A DNA stretch of 64,000 nucleotides. Origin: Actinokineospora diospyrosa. Its GTDB lineage: Bacteria; Actinomycetota; Actinomycetes; Mycobacteriales; Pseudonocardiaceae. Position 1 is the first letter of the stretch. Each line of letters starts with the position of its first letter. Positions 55,701-63,946 of this stretch are shown piece by piece. The notes below the pieces were generated by a model. It searched no databases and was not told the origin of the DNA. It saw nothing but the letters and a program-made list of their open reading frames with translations. The DNA lies in assembly GCF_024171925.1 (NCBI RefSeq), contig NZ_JAMTCO010000004.1, positions 355,743-419,742 on the forward strand, given 5' to 3'. A program made the translations under genes and the position numbers.

Positions 55701-55798
55701 GTGATCGCGAGCGCGAGCCCCACCAACGTCAAGAACCGGAACGTGGTCCCCGCCGGAACCCCAGCCCCAGCGGGCCGCCCCTCAGGCGGCGTCGTCAC
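52718..55798 (-). CDS. multi-pass membrane M48-type metalloprotease with extracytoplasmic C-terminal domain
   Basis: A 1026-residue protein. The zinc site is HELAHLRHRD (H199, E200, H203) with the third ligand E272 in REHHADVLVA, the M48 (HtpX/Ste24) pattern. Hydrophobic helices precede the catalytic part and about ten more occupy residues 310-690. After a Pro/Thr stalk (STTPAPSTAPTTSAAPTTTT) the last 190 residues form a domain with paired cysteines resembling the extracytoplasmic PknH-type sensor fold. It may cut membrane or cell-wall proteins in response to an outer signal; that is inference. It is coupled to the small gene upstream by a 17-base overlap. Confidence 0.82.
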   Translation of the reverse strand: MTTPPEGRPAGAGVPAGTTFRFLTLVGLALAITTYVADHFATFAASGQGLARMRCQVTSDLYAGAMIVLEPDESKWRTYYDCIYRLRAPQMLWVGGGLLLLALVAWLFYVAQPAWRIRRGRLVLLREVPALWDRLEGTLTELTGKAGLATMPEFRLDARSTKAGGLAFGTHRRPIVCLDVGLVLLHDRDRPAFEAVVLHELAHLRHRDVPITYATIAIWRSVLLVAVLPFMVSILRDAFVRLGQPNWPYLVWFPALIALAYIARLSVLRAREHHADVLVAHWTGAQDPFRSLPDLATPRFGNHPGRTARAAITANPVLLLRPGFWPFFLGGLTWQVVANTASLGLQLLWLRADSPGLVVQDWAWSLGAAALVCVAAWRGAEYVRLGGERRRVFVQPGLGIGLGLAVGVLFAPTVLADPQNLQVSPLSLALRALGVVVAVLLCGWAGWCALRLGERARGVRGAAVAAATLVVCWGCLGWLPTAHAYTLSWDTHLGPAAARLGELAGGGFDAAVLKAVFLTFISNTDPIGNTIALTLVWLVPAVLVRPPRATFVVGAVGMAVAATAVTVLAWTGKTTPEGALALTAAQLVAVAIVQLGAALVARRAGVTSALIAAWLTGIAGCAAIWVAHGAAGGVDAILARRPMQVLPFTAVAAAVLAALLLRRKAMSRPVRRVAVVPVVVLTAIALVYHPVAVPPAVALLPPQPTAAVLDPQAALEIWTHGGGLSLLNNATRAQYAAAIGMTTTDRGAEVVRCQELLAHVDAARAFPGPPVPEARRHWDAILDAQRRGADECVRLFASPGGDPTPVTEEFADANTEIMALLRLLPFGESSIQAAMPSTTPAPSTAPTTSAAPTTTTAPPPVELGPSLLTATDLPAGSKEDPPSTGGGGSSEVKLEPAECGATIGPPTESQVSRKFTLPDGAWLTHTIYRYPGDAAAVLREVEANYTRCHRYRVISGSIVQDVTTDVVGGVPWVADVTYRGPYLTLHSRQVWILKGTTLSVVSHMGKRVVKPSLMDSLVATATARLP

Positions 55799-56219
55799 GG
55801 CCCAACTCAGCGATCACCGCATCGGCGATCCGCTCCGCGTCCTCCGCCGACCGGCCCAACTCCACCGCCCGCGCCACCACAACCCGCCGCACGTCGTCTG
55901 AGGCGCTCTCCTCTTGGCGGAAGATCTTGCGCACCAGCTTCGCGCTCCCCTTGACCAGCGATTCGCCTGCCTTGTCCACCAGGTGCTGGTACACCGAGGC
56001 CCCCACGGCCAACGCCACCGGCGTCACCATCGTCACCACGGTGCCGATCCCAGACCCGAGCACCGGCGCCCGCCCACCCCCGGCCAACACCCGATCGGGG
56101 TCGCGCAGGAACTCCCGCCCCACGACATCCACCACAACCGACTCATCCGGCGCGAGCTCGGCCACCACCCCCCGAGCCACCACCAGCACAAACTCGTCGA
56201 ACCCCGGATCGCGACCCAC
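55782..56219 (-). CDS. small protein coupled to the M48 protease, function unknown
   Basis: GTG 56219 follows GGGGGAG at five bases; the frame further up lacks such a site. The 145-residue product has an N-terminal mixed alpha/beta part (FDEFVLVVARGVVAELAPDE), a glycine/valine hydrophobic stretch (VVTMVTPVALAVGASVYQHL) that may touch the membrane, and a charged helical C-terminus (VELGRSAEDAERIADAVIAE). Its 3' end overlaps the M48 start by 17 bases, so the products are made together. A regulator, chaperone or substrate of the protease is possible. Confidence 0.65.
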   Translation of the reverse strand: MGRDPGFDEFVLVVARGVVAELAPDESVVVDVVGREFLRDPDRVLAGGGRAPVLGSGIGTVVTMVTPVALAVGASVYQHLVDKAGESLVKGSAKLVRKIFRQEESASDDVRRVVVARAVELGRSAEDAERIADAVIAELGRDDAA

Positions 56220-56606
56220 TCGGCTCCCCCTTCGAGAACCCCGAAATTGTGGTGGACCCGAGCAACCCCGGTCATTCCACCGAAGCGGTGATCCTCGTTC
56301 CACTGATCATGGTTCTACACCGCTCACGGGCCCCGGGTTCCCGATTTGGGAAACAGTTGCCAGCCCACCAATAACAGTCGACCTCCGGCAACACCCGCCA
56401 CTCCGCGTGCCCCACTCCACCTCAGCCTCCGTCAGATCCGCCCCAGCCCACCTGGCAAGCTACTTAGACACTCGGAGTCGCCGGTGCCGACCCGCCCCCG
56501 TCAGGTCCCGCCCCAACCACAAGCCAGCTCCTCCCTGGACGCGGCCCGTGCCCGGGTAGAGGAACTGGTCCGGTCCGAGAGCCACCAACCATGACCGCAG
56601 CGGACG
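56220..56606. other. intergenic region with dispersed repeat
   Basis: Nearly 390 bases between the heme operon's end and the M48 operon's start. It holds the inverse copy of the 68-bp repeat (56420-56530) and the promoter of the M48 operon. No gene is supported. Confidence 0.5.
56420..56530 (-). repeat. inverse copy of the ~68-bp dispersed repeat (about 1.6 units)
   Basis: On the minus strand the text reads GGCACCGGCGACTCCGAGTG, then CAGGTGGGCTGGGGCGG, then TCTGACGGAGGCTG, matching the minisatellite unit at 42697-43118 in order. A partial second unit precedes it. Confidence 0.7.
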
Positions 56607-57557
56607 TCAGGTCCGCCGACCCGGACGGTATGCGGCCAGTACCAAGGCCATACCGGCCAGCAGGAGAACAACGCCCGCCCACAGGCTGTGCTCGGTAGCG
56701 ACGCCGGTGGATGCCAACCCCGGGGTGGGGCGGAAACGCGCGGTGGGGATGAGGTTCTCTGTGGGGGTGGCCGCCGGGGGGATGACCGGGTTGGCGGTGG
56801 GGGGTGTGGTTGGGGTTGTGGCGCAATCTGCGGCGAGAGTTAGGGCCACGGGGTCCATGGCAGCGCCTGCTTGGTAGAAACCCGCGAAGGCTTCGGCGCT
56901 GGTGAGAGTGGCGGGAGCTGCCTGCCAGGTCAGGAGTCCGTTGGTGGGGGTTGCCGCGGGTGGGGTCACTCGGGCTAGGTCTACGTCGGGGAGGTTGGTG
57001 GGTTGGGTGGGGGCGCCTGGGGTCGCTTTGAGTTCGATGTCGGCGTGCAGGATCGTGGTGCCGTTGGCTGTGGTCACCCAGGGATCGAATAGTAAGAGGG
57101 TGAAGAAGTGGGTGGGGTAGGCGAACGTCACGGTTCCGCGGTAGCGGGCGGTGAACTGGGTCGGGCTGGTGTAATCGGCTGAGTCGAAGGTGAAGCGGTA
57201 GGCGCCGGTGGGGATCCCGCTCGGGTTGGGGACTCCGTCGCGGACCACCTCGTCCAGGGCGGTGATCGTGGCGCCGTTGGTGGCGGTGATGGAGTTGCCG
57301 GTGGCGCCTGCCAGGCCGACACCCACGTACTGGCGGAAGCTCTTCTTGAAGCCCCAGATCAAGTCACCCTTGCGGGCGTTGGCGGGGGTCAGGTCGCAGC
57401 CCGGGGCGGTCGTGGTGGTGGTCTCAGCGGCGACCCTCTGGGACGGCACGGTTGTGACCGTCGTGGTCGGCGGGGGCGTGGTGGTCGTCGTGGTGGCGGT
57501 GGTTGTCGGGCCCTGGACCGCCAGCAGGATCAGGCCCGCGACTACGGGGATGCTCAC
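56607..57557 (-). CDS. HtaA-domain surface protein with LASTG sorting signal
   Basis: A 316-residue exported protein; GTG 57557 overlaps the stop of the upstream gene by four bases. A short hydrophobic N-terminus (IPVVAGLILLAV) is followed by a Thr-rich stalk, then an HtaA domain (about 60-245; DLIWGFKKSFRQYVG and HFFTLLLFDPWV), which binds heme in corynebacterial HtaA. The C-terminus is LASTG (281-285), a hydrophobic helix and RPGRR, a sorting signal of the LAXTG kind used by class E sortases. It probably takes heme from the outside and passes it to HmuT. It is the last gene of the operon. Confidence 0.85.
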   Translation of the reverse strand: MSIPVVAGLILLAVQGPTTTATTTTTTPPPTTTVTTVPSQRVAAETTTTTAPGCDLTPANARKGDLIWGFKKSFRQYVGVGLAGATGNSITATNGATITALDEVVRDGVPNPSGIPTGAYRFTFDSADYTSPTQFTARYRGTVTFAYPTHFFTLLLFDPWVTTANGTTILHADIELKATPGAPTQPTNLPDVDLARVTPPAATPTNGLLTWQAAPATLTSAEAFAGFYQAGAAMDPVALTLAADCATTPTTPPTANPVIPPAATPTENLIPTARFRPTPGLASTGVATEHSLWAGVVLLLAGMALVLAAYRPGRRT

Positions 57558-58639
57558 GACTTGACCTTCTTTCGCTTACGCAGCAGCGCAATCACGACAA
57601 CAACCAGCAGAACGGCGGCAGCGGCCACGGCGGCGGGCCACCACCCGATCCCGGACTCCGAGGCGGCGGGCTGAACCGGCGCCGTGGCGGCGGGGGCGGC
57701 CGGGGACACCGTCAGCGGGACGGAGCCAACCGCGCCTGACTTCGAGCCGGTGAACTCCAAGGTGTGGGCACCAGCGGGCACATCGGCAGGGATCACCGCG
57801 GTGTACGAGACCGCTCCGGCGGCATCCGCTCGCGCCGGGGCCAGGAACAGCGGATCCGATTTCAGCACCACATTCACTTGCTCATCAGCCGAGAACCCTG
57901 ACCCAGTAACGGAAACCGTTCCTCCGGCCGCGACCGCACCAGAGGCCGCCGACACCGTGGCGGCGCGCACGGGCAGCGGCGCGGCGGTAGGAGGGGCGGG
58001 GTTGCCGGTCGGCGCCGCGGTTGGAGGCGCCGGTTGAGTCGCAGGCGGCTGACTGCCGGTGGGGGCGACGAAGCGGACCGGCGTGAACGTCTCGTTCGTC
58101 GGGTTGACGACACCATGAGCGCCGATGGTGATGATGCCGCAAGTCACCTTGGTGCAGTCGACCTCGGTAGTGCTGCCCGTGCGGTCGACGGCCTTGAACC
58201 GGGCACCGGGGATCACCATCCGCGCGCTCCACGAACCGTCGGCGGACACCACGCCACCGTTGGCGCTGTTGGCGGTGTCGCTGCCGGGAAAGGCAACGAA
58301 CCGCTGGTACCCGTTGTTGTCCTTGGCTTCGCTGTCCTGCACATACCGGTACGTGGTCCCAGCGGCACCGCCCTTGCTGGGCTGCCACGACCCGTCAGCG
58401 ATCCAGCCGAAGAGCACGTAGATCCCGCCGTGGGCCTTGGCGACAGACTGGAACCCGGTCCCGTGGACCTCGACCGGCGTCGCGTAGTCGGGGTCCGCTG
58501 TGGACACTGACAGGCTCACCCGAGCCGCTGCTGCCGCCGTACCCGGTAGCAACGCGCCCGCGACGAGCGCGGCAACGGCCACCCCGACCGCCCTGACCCC
58601 GACCCACTTGACCCCGACAAACCTGACTACGGAAGGCAC
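57554..58639 (-). CDS. membrane-anchored surface protein of the heme operon
   Basis: A 361-residue protein with a signal peptide (VAVAALVAGALLPGTAAAA), a first domain (VSLSVSTADPDYATPVEVHG, with one cysteine pair), a proline linker, an Ig-like repeat (VSAASGAVAAGGTVSVTGSG), and a C-terminal helix followed by RKRKK. The GTG start at 58639 has a GGAGG site and overlaps the HmuV gene. Similar proteins accompany HtaA and hmuTUV in actinobacteria, where they are thought to scaffold or bind heme at the wall. That function is inferred from the operon. Confidence 0.78.
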   Translation of the reverse strand: MPSVVRFVGVKWVGVRAVGVAVAALVAGALLPGTAAAAARVSLSVSTADPDYATPVEVHGTGFQSVAKAHGGIYVLFGWIADGSWQPSKGGAAGTTYRYVQDSEAKDNNGYQRFVAFPGSDTANSANGGVVSADGSWSARMVIPGARFKAVDRTGSTTEVDCTKVTCGIITIGAHGVVNPTNETFTPVRFVAPTGSQPPATQPAPPTAAPTGNPAPPTAAPLPVRAATVSAASGAVAAGGTVSVTGSGFSADEQVNVVLKSDPLFLAPARADAAGAVSYTAVIPADVPAGAHTLEFTGSKSGAVGSVPLTVSPAAPAATAPVQPAASESGIGWWPAAVAAAAVLLVVVVIALLRKRKKVKS

Positions 58640-59415
58640 TCTTCCTCCTCTCGATCGCGCACGGGCAGCACAACGGGAACGCCAGTGCGCGGGTGCGGGA
58701 AGACCTCAACAGGGTGCCGGTAGACGGCACTGAGCAGATCGGCGGTGCACACCTCGGCAGGTGGACCAACGGCGACGAGTTTGCCGCCGTCCAGCACCGC
58801 CACGCGATCGGCGTGCGCGGCGGCCAACCCGAGGTCGTGCAGGACAACAAGGACACCACCGCCGCTGCGCGCGTGTCGGTGGGCCAACGACAGCACCAGT
58901 TCCTGGTGTCGGACGTCCAGCGCGGCAGTTGGTTCGTCGAGCAGCACGGCCGGGGTGCGTTGCGCGAGAACGCGGGCGAGCGCGACGCGCGCCTGCTCCC
59001 CGCCCGACAACGTCGGGTACGCGCGATCGACGAGGTGCGCGACACCGGTGTCGCGCAGCGCAGTGGCGACAGCGATCTCGTCATCGTCATCGTCATCGGT
59101 GTCGCGCCACGGCGCGCGGCCCATCTCGACCACGGACCGGACGTCGAACGGGAAGGACACCGGGTTGTGTTGCGGCAGAACGGCTCTGCGCCGCGCCGCC
59201 TCCCGGGGGCGCCACCGCTCGACCGGTACGCCGTCAAGCAAAGCCCGCCCGCCCGCGAGCGGAAGGTCCCCGGCCAGGGCAGCCAGCAGGGTCGACTTGC
59301 CCGCGCCGTTCGGGCCGACGAGCACCAGCACCTCCCCCGCACGCAGCTCCAGCGACACCCCGTCGACCAGCAGCGCGCCGCTGAGCCGCACGGAGAGCTC
59401 CTCAGCGGTGATCAC
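58627..59415 (-). CDS. hmuV: hemin ABC transporter ATP-binding protein
   Basis: GTG 59415 gives a four-base overlap with the permease stop, so I prefer it to TTG 59421. The 262-residue ATPase has Walker A GPNGAGKST (34-42), signature LSGGEQAR, Walker B VLLDEP and the switch histidine in VVLHDLGLAA. It powers the permease HmuU to import heme delivered by HmuT. The length and order (HmuT-HmuU-HmuV) are those of the family. An acidic run (DTDDDDDDE) is inserted after RAPW, which is unusual. Confidence 0.93.
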   Translation of the reverse strand: MITAEELSVRLSGALLVDGVSLELRAGEVLVLVGPNGAGKSTLLAALAGDLPLAGGRALLDGVPVERWRPREAARRRAVLPQHNPVSFPFDVRSVVEMGRAPWRDTDDDDDDEIAVATALRDTGVAHLVDRAYPTLSGGEQARVALARVLAQRTPAVLLDEPTAALDVRHQELVLSLAHRHARSGGGVLVVLHDLGLAAAHADRVAVLDGGKLVAVGPPAEVCTADLLSAVYRHPVEVFPHPRTGVPVVLPVRDREEEECLP

Positions 59416-60467
59416 GCCCAACCACCCGCCTTGGTCCGGTTCCGGCGCAGCAGCCAGAAGAAGAACGGCCCGCCGATCAACGCGGTGACCATCCCGATCG
59501 GCAGGTCCGCATAGGTGACCACCGTGCGGGCCAACAGGTCGGCGGCGGCCAACAACACAGCGCCACCGAGCAGACTCGCGGGCACCAGCACCCGGTGTCC
59601 CGGCCCGACGACCATCCGCACCAGGTGCGGGACGACCAGGCCGACGAACGAGATGATCCCGGCGTAGGACACCGCGGCGGACACCCCGACGGCCACCGCG
59701 CAGATCACCACCAGCCGCAACCGCTCGACGTCGACGCCGAGGTGGCGAGCCTGCCGATCACCCAGCGCGAGCAGGTCGAGCCGCCGGGCCACGACGAGCG
59801 CGACGATGGCGGTGATCACCACGAGCGGCGCCGCGACCCACACGTAAGCCCATCGCGCACCGGCCACGGATCCCAACTGCCAGAACACGATCTGCTCACG
59901 CGCGGCCTGGTCGCCGATGAACATCAGCAGTGCCACGAACGCACCCGCGACCGCGTTGACGGCCACCCCGGTCAGGATCATCGAGACCGTGCCGGTCCTG
60001 CCGCTCGACCGGGACAGCGCGTACACGGCGAAGGTCGTGATGAGCCCGGCGGCGAACGCGGCACCCGGGGTGGTGAACGCACCCAGGAAGGTCCAACCGA
60101 ACACAATGGACAGACACGCGCCAACCGCGGCGCCCGAGGAGACCCCGACCACGCCGGGCTCGGCGAGCGGGTTGCCGAAGGTGCCCTGCATGAGCGCTCC
60201 GCACACCCCGAGCACGGCGCCGACCAGCAACGACATCACCACGCGGGGGAAGCGCACCGCCCACAGCGCGCCCTCGGCGAACGGGTCGGCGAGCGGTTGC
60301 CCGAACACCGCGCGCACCACGTCCGACACCGGCAGCCCGTACTGCCCGGCGCCCGCGGAGACCACCGACACCACGACCAGCGCGGTCACCAGGACGGCGA
60401 AGAGGGCCACGACCTTGGTGCGCCCGCGCGCCCGCACGGGCGCGCCGACCATCGCTGCGGCGGTCAT
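59412..60467 (-). CDS. hmuU: hemin ABC transporter permease (FecCD family)
   Basis: A 351-residue integral membrane protein with about nine to ten helices and the family landmarks GALMQGTFGNPLAEPGVVGV and VGLVVPHLVRMVVGPGHRVL. It forms the channel of the importer as a homodimer. Its ATG overlaps the HmuT stop by four bases and its stop overlaps the HmuV start, so the three are translationally coupled. Confidence 0.93.
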   Translation of the reverse strand: MTAAAMVGAPVRARGRTKVVALFAVLVTALVVVSVVSAGAGQYGLPVSDVVRAVFGQPLADPFAEGALWAVRFPRVVMSLLVGAVLGVCGALMQGTFGNPLAEPGVVGVSSGAAVGACLSIVFGWTFLGAFTTPGAAFAAGLITTFAVYALSRSSGRTGTVSMILTGVAVNAVAGAFVALLMFIGDQAAREQIVFWQLGSVAGARWAYVWVAAPLVVITAIVALVVARRLDLLALGDRQARHLGVDVERLRLVVICAVAVGVSAAVSYAGIISFVGLVVPHLVRMVVGPGHRVLVPASLLGGAVLLAAADLLARTVVTYADLPIGMVTALIGGPFFFWLLRRNRTKAGGWA

Positions 60468-61525
60468 GGCGCGTACAGCGCTCTGGCGAGGCCGTCGAGG
60501 ACGGCCGCCGTCCGCGGGCCGAAGCCGAGCACGACGGAGTCGGCCATGTCGATGAAGCGCCTGCGTTGCGCCGCCGGGGTTTGCGCCACCCCGGGCACGG
60601 TCAGCGCCCCGTCGACCCCGCCGACCGACTGCAGGCCGTTGGTCATCATCAGGATCACATCGGGTTTCGACTTGGCCAGCGCCTCAGGGTTGATCGGGCG
60701 CATGCCGTCGATCCCGGACTCGGTGGCGACGTCGACCGCACCGAGGGCCTGGATGAGGGAATCGGCACCGGACCCCTTGCCGAACAGGTAATAGACACCC
60801 GCTTGGCCACGCATGTAGAGGAACACCACCCTCGGCTTGCGGTCTTCCTCAGTCGGAGCGAGCCGCTTGATCTGCGCGATGGTGTCGGTGATCTCGTTCT
60901 CCATGCGGCGGCCCAACAACTCGCCCGCAGCCGGGACACCCAGCGCTTTGGCGACCGCGTGCACGATCGGGACGTTGGTCTCCATGGCGCGCTTGGGGTC
61001 GAGCACGACGACGGCGACACCCGCGTCGCGCAGCTGCAGGACCGCGTCCCACGGGCCGAGCGTGGTGTCGGTCAGCACGACCGTGGGCCGCAGGCGCAGG
61101 ATCGCCTCGGCGTTGAGCTGGTGGCCGTTGACCGTGACCAGCGGGAGGTGTTGCGCGGCCGGGAAACCCGTCGAGATGTCCCGGCCGACCACCCGGTCGC
61201 CGAGGCCGAGGCCGAACACCGTCGCGGCGAGGGTGCCGGAGACGTCGAGCGCGAGGATGCGACTGACGTCGGTGACGGTGACCCGGGTGTCTTGGAAGTC
61301 GGTGAGGGTCACCGGGAGTTGGGGTGTCGGGGTGTCGACGGGCACGACGTCGTCCTGCGCGACCAGGGCCGTGGTCGGGCCCGAGTGGGTCCGGGGATCG
61401 GCCACCGGAGTCACCGCGGACAGCGGCGGGCGCTCGCCTGCCTTGGTGGGCCCGGCATTCCCGTGGCCGGGCGGGGCCGAGCACCCCGCGAGCGCGATCA
61501 GCGCGACGAGCAGTAGCGCCCGCAT
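60464..61525 (-). CDS. hmuT: hemin-binding lipoprotein
   Basis: A 353-residue lipoprotein: signal peptide with lipobox LAGC (C15), an unstructured tether (to about residue 75), then a periplasmic-binding fold of the heme/iron type (RILALDVSGTLAATVFGLG, then RDISTGFPAAQHLPLVTVNG). Known HmuT ligates heme with histidine and tyrosine; several candidates are present. It binds heme on the outer membrane face and delivers it to HmuUV. Its ATG overlaps the stop of the DUF916-type gene by one base (TGATG). Confidence 0.92.
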   Translation of the reverse strand: MRALLLVALIALAGCSAPPGHGNAGPTKAGERPPLSAVTPVADPRTHSGPTTALVAQDDVVPVDTPTPQLPVTLTDFQDTRVTVTDVSRILALDVSGTLAATVFGLGLGDRVVGRDISTGFPAAQHLPLVTVNGHQLNAEAILRLRPTVVLTDTTLGPWDAVLQLRDAGVAVVVLDPKRAMETNVPIVHAVAKALGVPAAGELLGRRMENEITDTIAQIKRLAPTEEDRKPRVVFLYMRGQAGVYYLFGKGSGADSLIQALGAVDVATESGIDGMRPINPEALAKSKPDVILMMTNGLQSVGGVDGALTVPGVAQTPAAQRRRFIDMADSVVLGFGPRTAAVLDGLARALYAP

Positions 61526-62511
61526 CAGGCTTCACGCTCCTGCAACGCCGCAGCCACAGCGGCCTTGATCCGCTGCTGTTCCCCCGCGGCACGCGCCTTT
61601 CCTCGGGCACGCCACGCGAGCAGCAAGCACACGACGAGTAGCAAGCACACCGCAGCCGCCCAGGGCAGCGCGAGCGCGCCCGCGGTGCCGGTCACCGCCG
61701 GGAGCGGCGCGCCACCGGGAACCGACGCGGTCACCGTGACATCGGCCGAGACCCTGCCCGCAGGTAACGCCCCGATGCTCAGCTTGCGGGTGACCCGCTC
61801 CCCCGGCAGCAACTCCGGCAGCGGTTCGACCGCCGCGTCACTGGCGAACCAGCCGAAGAGTCCCGCGATCCGCACGCTGTGGGTCGCGCTCAGCCTGGTG
61901 TTGCCGGTGTTGGCGATGGTGTAGCTGACGGTGGCCGTGCCCTTGCCCACCGGGTTCGGCGTTCCGTCGTACTCCACTTGCAGGCCCTGGACTTCAGCCT
62001 TCGGCGTGAGGGTGCCTGCGACGCGTAGGTGCATCCGGGCACCGAGGCGGCGGTCGACGGTGACACCGGACCCGGACTCCACGCGCAGCGAGGTGACCAC
62101 GCCGCCGCTGTGGTCACCTGGGGTCGCGCTCGCGGGAACGCTGACGGTGAACGGCACCGCGACCGTCTGTCCGGCTTGGACGGTGATGGTCGGCGCGTCG
62201 AAGCGCACCCAGGCGCCCGCGTCGGTCGAGGTCTCGCCAGCGGGCCTGAGGTCGAGCTGGCCGGAGGAGGTGGTGAAGGCGTCGGCGGCGTACACGGCGA
62301 AAGTCAGCGCGCGCTGCTCGTGGTTGCTCACCAGCAGCGCGTCGGCCAACTCGGCGCCGGGCGCGACGGAGTAGGCGAAATTGGGCCGGTTCTGGCCCAT
62401 AGCCGAGTCGGCGGGGCGCACGCCCCAGGTGACGTTCTGCGCCGCGGCCACCGCGGGCACACCCAGGACGAGCAGGACCGCGGCGACGACGGCGGCGAGG
62501 ATGCGGTTCAT
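61525..62511 (-). CDS. DUF916/WxL-interacting-type surface protein
   Basis: ATG 62511 (MNRILAAVVAAVLLVLGVPA) starts a signal peptide; the longer frame adds eight residues without a ribosome site. The 328-residue protein has an Ig-like region (NFAYSVAPGAELADALLVSN, then VPFTVSVPASATPGDHSGGV) with the P-G-D-H-x-G-G element of DUF916, the WxL-interacting/peptidoglycan-binding family, a second beta domain, and a C-terminal helix (ALPWAAAVCLLLVVCLLLAW). It probably holds the WxL-like HtaA protein encoded just upstream at the wall. Confidence 0.8.
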   Translation of the reverse strand: MNRILAAVVAAVLLVLGVPAVAAAQNVTWGVRPADSAMGQNRPNFAYSVAPGAELADALLVSNHEQRALTFAVYAADAFTTSSGQLDLRPAGETSTDAGAWVRFDAPTITVQAGQTVAVPFTVSVPASATPGDHSGGVVTSLRVESGSGVTVDRRLGARMHLRVAGTLTPKAEVQGLQVEYDGTPNPVGKGTATVSYTIANTGNTRLSATHSVRIAGLFGWFASDAAVEPLPELLPGERVTRKLSIGALPAGRVSADVTVTASVPGGAPLPAVTGTAGALALPWAAAVCLLLVVCLLLAWRARGKARAAGEQQRIKAAVAAALQEREA

Positions 62512-62626
62512 GGTGGGGGATTCCAGTCCGAGCACGGGTGGGTGGGGACCCAGTCAGGGCGGAGCGGGGGCGGTCGTGGGCGCCACCTCGCGGCGGCGGC
62601 GCCCACGACCCGGGGATCAGCTGGGG

Positions 62627-63946
62627 TCAGCTGAGGGCGGTGAGGGTGAGCGTGGCGTCGTAGGTCCCCGAACCCACGCTCGCCGGGACCTTCAGCGTGA
62701 GGTCGGCGCCCAGCAGCACCGAGCCGGACGCGTGGTCGAGCGCCGCGCTGCCCAGCGTCGCGGGCTGCTTGAGGCCGGGGCCGCCGTCGAAGCCGGAGGC
62801 GACGGTCGCACCGGCGACGGCGCCGCCGGTGTTCTCGGTGGCCTTGGGGGCCCAGCCGAGGTACTTGCCGTCGAACGAGGTCGCACCGGCGGTGAAGTCG
62901 CTGACCTGCGCGGAGACCGACCACGTCGGGGCGCCCGCGCGGGTGTCGGTCACCCGGACCGGGTTGATCGAACCGGTGGCGAGGTAGTGGTCACCGGCCG
63001 CAGTAGCGGTGCCCAGGTTGACCAGTCCGTTGGTGCCGTCGATCGTCCAGACGAACTCGCCGGGCTCGACGACCGCGGGCACGGTCACGCGCACGTCCTG
63101 CTCCGTGGCCGAGGGCTCCGGGTCCGCGGTGGCGGTGTAGCCGATGTCGAAGGGCAGCGGCGCCTTGTAGTCTTGATTGCCGCCACAGCCGGTGGAGTAG
63201 AAATGCGGGCGGATCGAGGCGGGCACGGTGTTGACGAACTGCGGGGACCACGAGCCCCACCAACCGGTGCCGGACTCGCAGGTGCGCGTCTGCGCGGTGC
63301 CGCCGGTGACGTCGACCTGTACGCCCTGGTAGTCCGGCGCGACGCGGAAACCGTTGGCGGTCAAGCCGCTGAGCGAGCCCGCGTCGTAGGTGAGCAGCGT
63401 GAGCCGCCCGAAGTCCTGCGCCGGGGTGGGGTTGCCGGAGACGTCAACGCCCGCGCCGAGGCTGAACTCCACCGACACCGAGCCGGAACCGTTGGCGGCC
63501 ACGGTCACGACCGGGTTCTTGTAGACCTCGTTGGGGGCGTTGAACTGCGCCGGGTAGGCGTTGACGGTGTAGCTGCCGGTGAACGACAGCTGGCCCGCGC
63601 CGGTGGCCGGGTCGACCGTGCCGGTGCCCGCGGTGAACTTGACCGCGTTGGGCGTCTTCTGCGGGGACGACACCGGCATCGACGTCGCCGGGACGGGCGC
63701 GACGGCGTACTGGGTCTGGGAACCGCCGGAGACCGAACCCTGGAGCAGGGTGGCGTTGCCGGTCGCGTCCTTCAGGTTCCACGGGCCGAAGACGCCGACC
63801 TGGGCGTAGCCGCTCAGGCCCCAGACGAACGTGGCGTCGGTGACGGTCGCGGTCGCCGCCGCCGCGGGCGTGGCGCCGAGGCCGGTGGCGGCGAGCACCG
63901 CCGCCACCCCCACGGCGACCGCCTTGGCCGCGAGTGGTCTTGCCAT
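62627..63946 (-). CDS. secreted HtaA-domain protein with WxL-like C-terminus
   Basis: A 439-residue secreted protein after an AGGAGG site; residues 1-31 are a signal peptide. Residues 35-220 are an HtaA-like domain (ATFVWGLSGYAQVGVFGPWN, then GQLSFTGSYTVNAYPAQFN), the heme-binding fold. The C-terminal 190 residues, with PTWSVSAQVSDF, FDGKYLGWAPK and ending TYDATLTLTALS, have the layout of WxL domains, although the final W is replaced. It is the first gene of the heme operon and has no anchor of its own, so it may be held by the DUF916-type partner. Confidence 0.82.
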   Translation of the reverse strand: MARPLAAKAVAVGVAAVLAATGLGATPAAAATATVTDATFVWGLSGYAQVGVFGPWNLKDATGNATLLQGSVSGGSQTQYAVAPVPATSMPVSSPQKTPNAVKFTAGTGTVDPATGAGQLSFTGSYTVNAYPAQFNAPNEVYKNPVVTVAANGSGSVSVEFSLGAGVDVSGNPTPAQDFGRLTLLTYDAGSLSGLTANGFRVAPDYQGVQVDVTGGTAQTRTCESGTGWWGSWSPQFVNTVPASIRPHFYSTGCGGNQDYKAPLPFDIGYTATADPEPSATEQDVRVTVPAVVEPGEFVWTIDGTNGLVNLGTATAAGDHYLATGSINPVRVTDTRAGAPTWSVSAQVSDFTAGATSFDGKYLGWAPKATENTGGAVAGATVASGFDGGPGLKQPATLGSAALDHASGSVLLGADLTLKVPASVGSGTYDATLTLTALS

